Translations under genes and position numbers: made by a program
Origin: Aquibium sp. A9E412
Lineage (GTDB): Bacteria; Pseudomonadota; Alphaproteobacteria; Rhizobiales; Rhizobiaceae
Assembly (NCBI RefSeq): GCF_030398335.1
Contig: NZ_JAOAOP010000022.1
Span: forward strand, 1-56,844
Direction: 5' to 3'
DNA length: 56,844 nt
Shown here: piece after piece, positions 34,106 to 43,752 of the stretch
Numbering within the stretch: the first letter of the stretch is position 1
Layout: every line of letters begins with the position of its first letter
Notes under the pieces: model-generated
Seen by the model: the letters and a program-made list of their open reading frames with translations, nothing else
Database searches by the model: none
What the model was told of the DNA's origin: nothing

Positions 34106-35116
34106 TCATCGGCGTGCGGCCTCGACGAGACGCGCGATCACGTCGCGCACGCTGGTGCCCTCGGCGCGGGCGGCGAAGGTGAGCGCCATGCGGTGCTGCA
34201 GCACCGGCTCGGCGAGCGCGTAGACGTCGTCGACCGACGGCGCCAGGCGGCCGTCATAGAGCGCGCGGGCGCGCGCGCACAGGGTCAGCGCCTGGCTGGC
34301 GCGCGGGCCGGGTCCCCAGGCGACGTGCGCGTCGGTCTCGGCATTGCCGAGGCCGGGCCGGGCCGAACGCACCAGCCTGAGAATCGCCTCGACGACGCTC
34401 TCGGGCACCGGCATGCGGCGAATCAGCATCTGGATTTCCTTCAGCCGGACGTCGGCCAGCACGTTCTCGGCCTTCGCCTCCTCCATGCCGGTCGTCTCCA
34501 GCAGGATGCGCCGCTCCGCCTCGATCTCGGGATAGAGGATGTCGATCTGCATCAGGAAGCGGTCGAGCTGCGCCTCGGGCAGGGGATAGGTGCCCTCCTG
34601 CTCGAGCGGGTTCTGCGTCGCCAGCACGTGGAACGGCGCCGGCAGGTCGTGGCGGTGGCCGGCGACCGTGACGTGGTACTCCTGCATCGACTGCAGCAGC
34701 GCCGACTGGGTGCGCGGGCTGGCGCGGTTGATCTCGTCGGCCATCAGGAGCTGGGCGAAGATCGGCCCCGGCAGGAAGCGGAAGGAACGGCGGCCGCCTT
34801 CGCCCTCTTCCATAACCTCGGAGCCGAGAATGTCGGAGGGCATCAGGTCGGGCGTGAACTGGATGCGCCGCGAATCGAGGCCGAGCACGGTGCCGAGCGT
34901 GTCGACCAGCTTGGTCTTGGCGAGCCCCGGCACGCCGACCAGCAGCGCGTGGCCGCCGGCGAGGATCGCCACCAGGGCGCGCTCGACCACCGCCTCCTGG
35001 CCGTAGATCACGCGGCCGACGGCCTCGCGCACGCGGCCGATGTCGCCGAGCGCGCGCTCGGCCTCGGCGATCATTTGCTTTTCGGACGGCTTGTCGTCCT
35101 TGACGGCGATGCTCAT
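34106..35116 (-). CDS. MoxR-family AAA+ ATPase
   Basis: Protein of 336 aa. Walker A is GVPGLAKTKL, Walker B LLMADEINRASPRTQSALLQ, sensor 1 FHVLATQNPLEQEG. MoxR ATPases act as chaperones maturing or remodelling partner proteins, here probably the vWA-like membrane proteins downstream. The ATG at 35116 follows AGGGAG by 8 bases; the open frame continues upstream without family similarity. First gene of the four-gene operon; divergent from DUF1285 across 151 bases. Confidence 0.93.
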   Translation of the reverse strand: MSIAVKDDKPSEKQMIAEAERALGDIGRVREAVGRVIYGQEAVVERALVAILAGGHALLVGVPGLAKTKLVDTLGTVLGLDSRRIQFTPDLMPSDILGSEVMEEGEGGRRSFRFLPGPIFAQLLMADEINRASPRTQSALLQSMQEYHVTVAGHRHDLPAPFHVLATQNPLEQEGTYPLPEAQLDRFLMQIDILYPEIEAERRILLETTGMEEAKAENVLADVRLKEIQMLIRRMPVPESVVEAILRLVRSARPGLGNAETDAHVAWGPGPRASQALTLCARARALYDGRLAPSVDDVYALAEPVLQHRMALTFAARAEGTSVRDVIARLVEAARR

Positions 35117-35267
35117 GCGGCCGGCTCCCTGACCCACGCGCCGGATGGCGCGAACCCGCCGCGGCGGCGACGTTCGGCGGGCGAGTCGGACCGGCGCCAC
35201 GGCATGGGGTGAACTTAAAACACTGTCCAAGGCTGACAAGCGGAAGAAGAGTGACTATTTCGTGACC

Positions 35268-35894
35268 ATGAGCGAATCCGACGACATGCCGCAGGGCATC
35301 GCGAAGGCCGGCGATGCGGGCGCGCTGGAGGCGCTGGTCGGGCGCGCGGCGCGCGCCGGCAAGGGACCGCCGCCGGTCGAGCGCTGGGACCCGCCGTTCT
35401 GCGGCGATCTCGACATGGAAATCCGCGCCGACGGCACCTGGTTCTATCTCGGCACGCCGATCGGCCGCCTGCCGCTGGTGCAGCTCTTCTCCTCGGTGCT
35501 GCGCAAGGACGCGGACGGCCGCACCTATCTGGTGACGCCGGTGGAAAAGGTCGGCATCCGCGTCGAGGACGCGCCCTTCGTCGCCGTCGAGATGGCGGTG
35601 GCGGGCGCCGGCGCGGAGCAGGTGCTCACCTTCCGCACCAATGTCGGCGACGTGGTCGAGGCCGGGCCGGAGCATCCGCTGCGCTTCGTCGACGAGCCCG
35701 AGACGGGCGGGCTGAAGCCCTATGTCCACGTGCGCGGACGGCTCGAGGCGCTGGTCGCGCGGCCGGTGCTCTACGAGCTCGCCGAGATCGGCGAGGAGGT
35801 CGAGATCGACGGCCGGGCGATGTTCGCCGTGCGCTCGCACGGCGCGCTGTTCCCGGTCATGCCGGTCGAGCGCCTGAGGGCGCTGTCGGCGTGA
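35268..35894 (+). CDS. DUF1285 domain protein
   Basis: Protein of 208 aa of the DUF1285 family, unknown function. Family segments: WDPPFCGDLDMEIRADGTWF, GTPIGRLPLVQLFSSVLRKD, TPVEKVGIRVEDAPFVAVE and YVHVRGRLEALVARPVLYEL. Likely cytoplasmic; no signal or membrane helix. The ATG at 35268 lacks a strong ribosome site and GTG 35262 is possible. The stop codon overlaps the Nudix gene, so the three genes DUF1285-Nudix-CCA enzyme form one operon. Confidence 0.88.
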   Translation: MSESDDMPQGIAKAGDAGALEALVGRAARAGKGPPPVERWDPPFCGDLDMEIRADGTWFYLGTPIGRLPLVQLFSSVLRKDADGRTYLVTPVEKVGIRVEDAPFVAVEMAVAGAGAEQVLTFRTNVGDVVEAGPEHPLRFVDEPETGGLKPYVHVRGRLEALVARPVLYELAEIGEEVEIDGRAMFAVRSHGALFPVMPVERLRALSA

Positions 35895-36532
35895 GCGCGC
35901 AGCCGGACATCGCCGGGTCGCTGTCGGCGGCGGATTTCCGTGCGCGCGCGGCGCGCCAGACGGGTCCGTGGGCGCGCGACGCCTATGGCGACCACAGCCT
36001 CAACCCGGACCTGGCGCCGCTGATCCTGAGGCCCGACCTGCGCGACGCGGCCGTGCTGGTGCCGGTCGTCGACCGGCCGGACGGCGCCACCGTCATCCTG
36101 ACCAAGCGCACCGCCGCGCTGCGCAGCCATTCCGGCCAGATCGCGCTGCCCGGCGGGCGCATCGACGACACCGACGCCTCGCCCGAGCATGCCGCGCTGC
36201 GCGAGGCGGAGGAGGAGATCGGCCTGAAGCCGGCCGAGATCGAGCTCGTCGGCCGCATGCCCGACTACGTGACGGGCAGCGGCTACCGCATCGCGCCGGT
36301 GCTCTCGGTCGTGCGGCCGGGCTTCACGCTGGCGATCAACCCGCACGAGGTGGACGACGCCTTCGAGGTGCCGCTCGGCTTCCTGATGGACCCGGCCAAC
36401 CACCGGCGCGAAAGCCGCGTGTGGCAGGAGCGCGAGCGCTATTACTACACGATGCCGTTCGGCGGCCGTTTCATCTGGGGCGTGACGGCGGGCATCCTGC
36501 GCACGCTCTACGAGAGGCTCTACGCATCGTGA
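35891..36532 (+). CDS. CoA pyrophosphatase-type Nudix hydrolase
   Basis: Protein of 213 aa. The Nudix box GGRIDDTDASPEHAALREAE then EEIGL is preceded by LTKRTAALRSHSGQIALPG, the NuCoA signature of enzymes that cleave coenzyme A and its derivatives. The start is GTG 35891 overlapping the DUF1285 stop codon (GTGA); the stop codon overlaps the CCA-adding gene (GTGA). Confidence 0.92.
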   Translation: MSAQPDIAGSLSAADFRARAARQTGPWARDAYGDHSLNPDLAPLILRPDLRDAAVLVPVVDRPDGATVILTKRTAALRSHSGQIALPGGRIDDTDASPEHAALREAEEEIGLKPAEIELVGRMPDYVTGSGYRIAPVLSVVRPGFTLAINPHEVDDAFEVPLGFLMDPANHRRESRVWQERERYYYTMPFGGRFIWGVTAGILRTLYERLYAS

Positions 36533-37797
36533 GCCCGTCGATCGCAGAGCGCGCGCCGTGGCTCGCCGAGCCGGCGCTGCAGCGCCTGCTCGCGGCGCTG
36601 TCGGACGGCGGCGAGGAGGCGCGCATCGCCGGCGGCGCGGTGCGCAACACGCTGCTCGGCGAGCCGGTCACCGACATCGACATCGCCACCACGACGCCGC
36701 CCGACGAGACGATGGCGCGCGTCGCGGCGGCCGGCTTCCGCGCCGTGCCGACCGGCTACGAGCACGGCACGGTGACGGCCGTCGTCGAGGGGCGCGGCTA
36801 CGAGGTGACGACGCTGCGCGCCGACGTCGAGACGCATGGCCGCCATGCCACCGTGCGCTTCGGCCGCGACTGGAAGCAGGACGCCGAGCGGCGCGACTTC
36901 ACCATCAACGCGCTCTACGCGGCGGCCGACGGCACGGTGATCGACCTGGTCGGCGGGCTCGCCGACCTGGAGCGCCGCACGCTGCGCTTCATCGGCAGCG
37001 CCGAGGCGCGCATCCGCGAGGACTATCTGCGCATCCTGCGCTTCTTCCGCTTCTTCGCCTGGTACGGCGACGGCCGGCCGGACGCCGAAGGGCTGAAGGC
37101 ATGCGCGCGGCTGAAGGACGGTCTTGCCGGGCTGTCGGCCGAACGCGTGTGGAGCGAGCTGCGCCGGCTGCTCGGCGCGCCCGATCCGTCGCGCGCGCTG
37201 CTGTGGATGCGCCAGACCGGGGTGCTGACGGCGGTGCTGCCGGAAAGCGAGAAATGGGGCATCGACGCGATCCACCCGCTGGTCGAGGCCGAGCGGGCGC
37301 TCGGCTGGGCGGTCGATCCGATGCTGCGCCTCGAAGCGGTGGTGCCGCCCGACGCGGCCCGCATGGAGGCGCTGGCGCGGCGCCTGAAGATGGCGCGCGC
37401 GGAGGCCGACCGGCTGACGCGCTGGGCGATGGCCGACACGCCGACCCCGGCGCTGTCGACCGCCGCGCTGCGCCGGCTCGCCTATCGCGGCGACCGCCAG
37501 GCGCTCGCCGACCGGCTGCGGCTGGCCGCCGCCGCCGCGCGCGGCCGCGCGGCCGACGACGGTGCCGCGCTCGAGGCGGCGGCCGGCCATCTGCGCCAGC
37601 TCGACGCGCTCGCCGGCTGGCAGCCGCCGCGCTTTCCCGTCACCGGCAAGGATCTCGCCGGCCTCGGCGTGCCGCCGGGTCCCGGCATGGGCGCGCTCCT
37701 GGCGGAGCTGGAAGGCGCGTGGCTCGACTCCGACTTCACGCTCGACCGCGCAGCGCTGCTTGCCCGCGCGGCCGAGACGGCCGGCGGGAGCGACTGA
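36529..37797 (+). CDS. CCA tRNA nucleotidyltransferase (class II)
   Basis: Protein of 422 aa that adds or repairs the 3' CCA of tRNA. Head domain: IAGGAVRNTLLGEPVTDIDI (G-x-V-R and D-x-D catalytic acids), then RRDFTINALYA and the RNA-binding SAEARIREDYLRILRFFRF. The C-terminal helical part is long. The start is GTG 36529 overlapping the Nudix stop codon. Poly(A) polymerases share this fold, but the motifs and length favour the CCA enzyme. Confidence 0.92.
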   Translation: MSPSIAERAPWLAEPALQRLLAALSDGGEEARIAGGAVRNTLLGEPVTDIDIATTTPPDETMARVAAAGFRAVPTGYEHGTVTAVVEGRGYEVTTLRADVETHGRHATVRFGRDWKQDAERRDFTINALYAAADGTVIDLVGGLADLERRTLRFIGSAEARIREDYLRILRFFRFFAWYGDGRPDAEGLKACARLKDGLAGLSAERVWSELRRLLGAPDPSRALLWMRQTGVLTAVLPESEKWGIDAIHPLVEAERALGWAVDPMLRLEAVVPPDAARMEALARRLKMARAEADRLTRWAMADTPTPALSTAALRRLAYRGDRQALADRLRLAAAAARGRAADDGAALEAAAGHLRQLDALAGWQPPRFPVTGKDLAGLGVPPGPGMGALLAELEGAWLDSDFTLDRAALLARAAETAGGSD

Positions 37798-37811
37798 GGC
37801 CGCCGTCCCGC

Positions 37812-37950
37812 GCGCCGTTCCGCCTGTCGCGGACCGGCAGACCGGCTCCAGGCTATAGCGTTTCGAGGCGAAGTGGACGCCGGTTCGCCGTCCGGAAACG
37901 CGTCACGACAACGGGTTAGAGCCGGTTTCCGGTCTGCCGGGAAACGCTCT
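37812..37950. repeat. Intergenic repeat, composite copy B (half direct + full inverted)
   Basis: 37815-37850 matches the first third of copy C with 8 mismatches in 36, in direct orientation. 37854-37950 is a diverged full copy in inverted orientation (GAGGCGAAGTGG, then GGTTCGCCGTCCGGAAACGC, then TTAGAGCCGG). The two halves face each other and can form a long stem through CCGGCAGACCGG-type arms. It lies between the CCA enzyme and the convergent DUF1059 gene. Confidence 0.75.
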
Positions 37951-37967
37951 TCGCCGCGCGGCCGGCG

Positions 37968-38153
37968 TCAGGCTGCGTCCTTGGAATCGGTGATGCGCGA
38001 GCGGATCGCCTCGATCATCGTCTCGCGGATGACGGTCTCGCCATGCGTCTCGCGCATGTGCGCGACGGCGCGGCGCATCACCTCGGCCTCTTCCTCGTGC
38101 CTCGTGTGCCAGTCGCAGCCGGGCACCAGTTCGCCGCAATGGAACGTCTTCAT
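37968..38153 (-). CDS. DUF1059 small protein
   Basis: Protein of 61 aa of the DUF1059 family, unknown function. It starts MKTFHCGELVPGCDWHTRHE with two Cys and two His that could bind metal, then a helical part (EEAEVMRRAVAHMRETHGET). The ATG at 38153 has a very strong AGGAGGA site 8 bases upstream. Single gene following a short intergenic region shared with the ABC exporter gene. Confidence 0.9.
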   Translation of the reverse strand: MKTFHCGELVPGCDWHTRHEEEAEVMRRAVAHMRETHGETVIRETMIEAIRSRITDSKDAA

Positions 38154-38264
38154 GGCCGTTTCCTCCTCTGCGTCGTCCGCTTCGGGTCAACGCGTCCAGC
38201 ATAGCACGAAATGCGGCACGAGATTGAACGCCGCGCAGCGCCGCGCCGCGGCGTCGACCGCGCG

Positions 38265-40132
38265 CTACTCGGCGGCCAGCCGGTCGCCGAGAAAGCCGCC
38301 CGACTGGCGCTTCCAGAGCTGCGCGTAGAGCCCGCCGGCGGCGATCAGCTCGTCATGCGTGCCCTGCTCGACGATGCGGCCCGCGTCGATGACGATCAGC
38401 CGGTCGAGCGCGGCGATGGTCGACAGCCGGTGCGCTACGGCGATCACCGTCTTGTTCTCCATCAGCCGGTAGAGATTGTCCTGGATCGCCGCCTCGATGT
38501 CGGAATCGAGCGCCGAGGTGGCCTCGTCGAGGATCAGGATCGGCGCGTCCTTGAGCATCATGCGGGCGATCGCGATGCGCTGGCGCTGGCCGCCCGACAG
38601 CTTGACGCCGCGCTCGCCGACATGCGCCTCGTAGCCCTTGCGGCCGCGCTGGTCCTCGATGCCCTGGATGAAGTCGTGCGCGGCGGCGCGCCGGGCGGCG
38701 GCGACGATCTCGTCCTGCGAGGCGCCGGGCCGACCGTAGGCGATGTTGTCGCGGATCGAGCGGTGCATCAGCATCGGCTCCTGGCTGACGACGCCGAACT
38801 GGTCGCGCAGCGAGGCCTGGGTGACGGCGCGGATGTCGCGCCCGTCGACCAGGATGCGGCCGGATTCCACGTCGAACAGCCGCAGCATCAGGTTGACGAC
38901 CGTCGTCTTGCCGGCGCCCGACGGGCCGACCAGCGCGACGCGCTCGCCCGGCCGGATGTGCAGGTCGAGCCCCTCGATGATGCCGCCCGACTTGCCGTAG
39001 TGGAAGGAGACGGCCTCGAAGCGGATGTCGCCGCGCGCGCGCGGCATGACCTCGGCATCGGCCGCGTCGCGGATGGCCGGCTCGACCGAGATCACCGTGG
39101 TGGCGTCCTGCACCGTGGCGTAGGCGCGGATCAGGCCGTTCATGTTCATCATCATGTAGCCGGACATCTGGTTGAGCCGGAACACCAGGCCCATGGCCGC
39201 GGCGATGGCGCCGGTGGTGGCGCTGCCGGCCATCCACGCGTTGAGGGCGATCAGGAAGACCGCCGTCATCATGATGCCGTTGAGGATGGCGATCGAGCCG
39301 CGCACGCTGGTGATCGCCCGCGTCAGCCCCTTCACCGCCTCGACATACCGCGCCATGCCGTCGTGCACGAAGGCGTGCTCGCGGCGGCCGCTGTCGAACA
39401 GCTTGACGGCCATGATGTTGGTGAAGGCGTCGACCAGCCGGCCGTTGAGCACCGAGCGCTCGTCGGCGGTGCGCCGGCCGGCGCGGCGCAGCGGCGGCAG
39501 CAGCAGCCAGGCGAGCGTCAGATAGGCGGCGAGCCACAGGCCGAGCACAAGGCCCATCGCCGGATCGAGCACGGTGAGGATGGTGCCGGCCAGCACCAGG
39601 AAGGTGAGAAAGCTCCACAGCGTCTGCAGCGAGGAGACGATGAAGTCGCCGGTCGATTCGCCGCCCTGCAGGATCTTGGTGGCGATGCGGCCGGCGAAGT
39701 CGTTCTGGTAGAACTCGTAGGGCTGCTCGATGACGCGCCGGAACGACTGCCAGCGCACGAGCTGGTAGAAGTTGGGCACGATCATCTGCTGCTCGACCAG
39801 CGCGTTGGCGATCATCACCGCCGCGCGCACCACCAAGACGAGCGCGACGAAGCCGGCCAGCGCCGGCCAGTGGTCCTGCAGCAGGGTGGCCGGCGAGGCG
39901 GCGTCGAGCAGGTCGATCAGCCAGCCGAGCGACCAGTAGAGCGCGGCGTCGACCGCACCGTTCAGCCCGCCGACGACGAGCAGCAGCACGAAGGGCCACT
40001 TCGCCTGGGCGGCGAAGAAGCGGATGAAGGCGAAGGCGCCGCGCGGCAGCACCTCGCGGTCGGTGTCGGCGAAGGGGTCGACGACCCCTTCGGGAATGCG
40101 CCACAGGCGCTCGCGCAGCGACGGACGGTCCA

Positions 40133-40133
<1 letters not shown>
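38265..40133 (-). CDS. ABC exporter half-transporter (permease-ATPase fusion), second of pair
   Basis: Protein of 622 aa. N-terminal exporter transmembrane domain (six helices, about 40-330) and C-terminal ATPase: Walker A ALVGPSGAGKTTV, signature GERGVKLSGGQRQRIAIARM, Walker B ILILDEATSALD, H-loop VAHRLS. The start is GTG 40133, overlapping the stop codon of the upstream homologue (TAGTG), so the two half-transporters are made together and probably form a heterodimer. Multidrug- or lipid-type export; substrate unknown. Confidence 0.93.
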
Positions 40134-42004
<1,871 letters not shown>

Positions 42005-42015
42005 GGCGTGTGCTT

Positions 42016-42225
42016 TCATCGTATCGGGCGTCGGGCGCGGCGCTGTCGGTCGCTGTCGACCGGCGCTGCGGAGAGGATCGGCATCGAGGCGGCGGGTGGC
42101 CGTGCGCCGGCGCCAGGGTGCCGGGCCGCCGCACGGACGGCGCGCAGCGCGCGGGGCGCCGGGCATGGCGCGTTCGCGGCGACGGCGTGTCGGGGCTTGC
42201 GGCCCCCGGGCGTGTCGTCAGGCAT
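42016..42225 (-). other. Possible 69-codon ORF in the ABC exporter leader
   Basis: ATG 42225 (MPDDTPGGRKPRHAVA) opens a 69-codon frame closing at 42016, where its stop overlaps ATG 42019 of the exporter (ATGA). Its AGGGA ribosome site lies in the 3' arm of the hairpin at 42229-42269. Composition is Arg/Ala/Pro-rich, as chance frames in this GC-rich DNA often are, so it may be only a coupling device or not real. Confidence 0.3.
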
Positions 42226-42228
42226 GCG

Positions 42229-42269
42229 GCGAATCCCTGTTGTCCGGATCGGGGTCCGGCGGGATTCGC
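42229..42269 (-). promoter_or_regulatory. Nested hairpin in the ABC exporter leader
   Basis: On the minus strand GCGAATCCC (42269-42261) pairs perfectly with GGGATTCGC (42237-42229), and an inner stem, CCGGA/TCCGG, closes the loop. The 3' arm contains the AGGGA that would serve ATG 42225, so folding would hide that ribosome site. A regulatory function is inference. Confidence 0.5.
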
Positions 42270-42319
42270 TCGTGCGGTGCGTCAGCTTGCGGGTGGGCGC
42301 GGGGGAACGAAAACCGCCG

Positions 42320-42385
42320 TCAGGCGCGGGCCTCTCGGCGCGGCGTGCGCGGGAGGGCCGGGAATGCGACGATCGTGATGTCCAT
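42320..42385 (-). CDS. Putative 21-aa leader peptide before the ABC exporter pair
   Basis: ATG 42385 has a perfect GGAGG ribosome site 5 bases upstream and a TATAAG-type -10 about 35 bases upstream (complement of 42421-42426). The peptide starts MDITIVAF, continues PALPRTPRREAR and ends one Ala later. It is followed by a 300-base structured leader and then two ABC exporters. Short, Arg/Pro-rich peptides ahead of drug exporters or resistance genes can sense translation inhibitors by ribosome stalling; this is inference, but the ribosome site is among the best in the window. Confidence 0.5.
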   Translation of the reverse strand: MDITIVAFPALPRTPRREARA

Positions 42386-42519
42386 GTCGGCCTCCGACGG
42401 TTTGCGTTGACAAGCGCAGGCTTATAGCCGGATTGGGCGGGGCTGGCCATAGCCGGCCGGCCGCCACCGCGCCGCGGCGCGGGAGGTGTTGCCGAACTGC
42501 AACGAGAAGGCTTCGCCGC

Positions 42520-42984
42520 ATGCAACCGCAACCAGGCCTTGCGCTGGCGCTCTACCAGCCCGACATCGCCGGCAACACGGGGGCCGTGCTGCGTCTGGGC
42601 GCCTGCCTCGGGCTCGCCGTCGAGATCGTCGAGCCGGCCGGCTTCGACCTGTCGGATCGGGCGCTGCGCCGGGCCGGCATGGACTATGCGGCGCGGGCGC
42701 GGCTGACGCGGCATGTCGCCTGGGAGGCCTTCGAGGGCTGGCGTCGCGGCGCCGGCCGCCGCCTCGTCGCCTTCACCACGGCGGCCGAAACGGCCTACAC
42801 CGGTTTCGCCTTCCGCGCCGACGACGTGCTGCTGTTCGGCCGCGAGTCGGCCGGCCTGCCGGCGCATGTGCACGCGGCGGCCGAGGCCAGGCTGCTGATC
42901 CCCATGCAGCCGGGCGCGCGCAGCCTGAACGTCGCGATGGCCGCGGCGATGGCCGCCGGCGAGGCGTTGCGCCAGCTCGCATGA
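42520..42984 (+). CDS. trmL: tRNA (cytidine(34)-2'-O)-methyltransferase-like SPOUT enzyme
   Basis: Protein of 154 aa of the SpoU/TrmH SPOUT family, the short TrmL type that methylates the wobble ribose of tRNA-Leu. Motif 1 is YQPDIAGNTGAVLRLGACLG, motif 2 DVLLFGRESAGLPAHV, motif 3 IPMQPGARSLNVAMAAAMA, which together form the knot that binds S-adenosylmethionine. The ATG at 42520 follows GAGAAGG. A TTGACA at 42407-42412 upstream could be part of its promoter. Divergent from the ABC exporter leader. Confidence 0.93.
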   Translation: MQPQPGLALALYQPDIAGNTGAVLRLGACLGLAVEIVEPAGFDLSDRALRRAGMDYAARARLTRHVAWEAFEGWRRGAGRRLVAFTTAAETAYTGFAFRADDVLLFGRESAGLPAHVHAAAEARLLIPMQPGARSLNVAMAAAMAAGEALRQLA

Positions 42985-43078
42985 GGGGCTGCGGTCGTGC
43001 GCTGCAGGCATGGGGCGGTCGGTCCTTTGCCGGGCGCGCCGGCCGCTGTCGGCTGCGCGCGTCGGCACGGAGATAGGT

Positions 43079-43096
43079 CCTCAACCATGGTTGAGG
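43079..43096 (-). promoter_or_regulatory. Perfect 18-bp palindrome resembling a MerR/SoxR operator
   Basis: CCTCAACCATGGTTGAGG is a perfect inverted repeat and shares CCTCAA-N6-TTGAGG with the SoxR box. On the minus strand it sits in TTGACC-19 bases-TATCTC, the over-long 19-base spacing of MerR-family promoters. No intact gene lies immediately downstream on that strand. The right half also reads MVEVK in the decayed slipin frame, so a coding origin is an alternative. Confidence 0.45.
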
Positions 43097-43099
43097 TCA

Positions 43100-43357
43100 A
43101 GGGTCGGCCGCGGCGCGGCCGCGCGAAGCGCCGCCGCGCCCTGCCAAACCGCGTCGTTCCGCGCGAGCAGCAGGCGGCGCAGAAGCCGTTCGAGGCGGCC
43201 GGAGATCCTGGCGAAGGAGCCGCAGGCCATGCAACTGCGCTATCTGAGCTCGCTCAACTTCATCGCCGGCTAGAAGAACTCGACCATCATCTTCCCGTTC
43301 CCGACGGAGCTGGCGAGCCTGCTGCCGGTCTCGCAACGCAGGTCGGCGGGCGCGTGA
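43100..43357 (+). pseudogene. Decayed C-terminal fragment of a slipin/stomatin-like (SPFH) protein
   Basis: One frame reads REQQAAQKPFEAA (43162-43200). After an extra base at 43201 the next frame reads EILAKEPQAMQLRYLSSLNF then IAG, a TAG stop at 43271 where Glu is expected, and KNSTIIFPFPTELASLLPVS to a stop at 43357. Intact slipins end with just such a sequence (MQLRYLQTL-EIA-EKNSTIIFP-P). The N-terminal three quarters are missing. So this is a remnant of a membrane-associated SPFH protein with one frameshift and one nonsense mutation, inferred from memory of the family. Confidence 0.75.
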
Positions 43358-43369
43358 GGCGAGGGCGCG

Positions 43370-43630
43370 TCAGTCGGCGGTGGGCAGGCGGCGCATGGTG
43401 AACTCGATGACGTCGCCGGGCCGCACCGACCAGCTCTCGATCTCGGTCCAGTAGGCCTGCTTGGGCCAGCGGTCGAACCACTCGCGCGCCTTGGCGCGCG
43501 CGTCGGAGCGCGGCAGCAGGAAGGTCTCGCGCACGAAGCCGTCGCGCGGCAGGCGCTTGCCATCGGCGCGCGTCTTGTCGAGACTGCGCTTCAGGCTGTC
43601 GAGGGGCGGCTTGGCCGGGACGCGCACCAA
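43370..43630 (-). CDS. Small protein of unknown function upstream of hemF
   Basis: Protein of 86 aa, not assigned to a family. It contains [20 protein letters not shown], then [17 protein letters not shown] and ends [10 protein letters not shown]; rich in Arg and Trp, no signal or membrane helix. Ribosome site AAGGAG precedes TTG 43630 by 5 bases and GTG 43627 by 8; either may start. Divergent from hemF with about 120 bases between. Confidence 0.75.
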   Translation of the reverse strand: MVRVPAKPPLDSLKRSLDKTRADGKRLPRDGFVRETFLLPRSDARAKAREWFDRWPKQAYWTEIESWSVRPGDVIEFTMRRLPTAD

Positions 43631-43752
43631 CTGGTCTCCTTGACCCTCCCGCCCAGAAGATTAGGCAAGTGGCGGGCCGATGGCGAGTCCTTTGTCCCCG
43701 CGCCGGGCGGGGCGGGGCGGCATCGGCCGCAGCGGCGGCGAGGGAGCACGCA

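Noticed and set aside
42016-43068. 350-codon minus-strand frame starting just after the MerR-like promoter
   Set aside because: It runs antisense through trmL and has shadow-type composition; only its last 69 codons, inside the exporter leader, are kept as a weak possibility.
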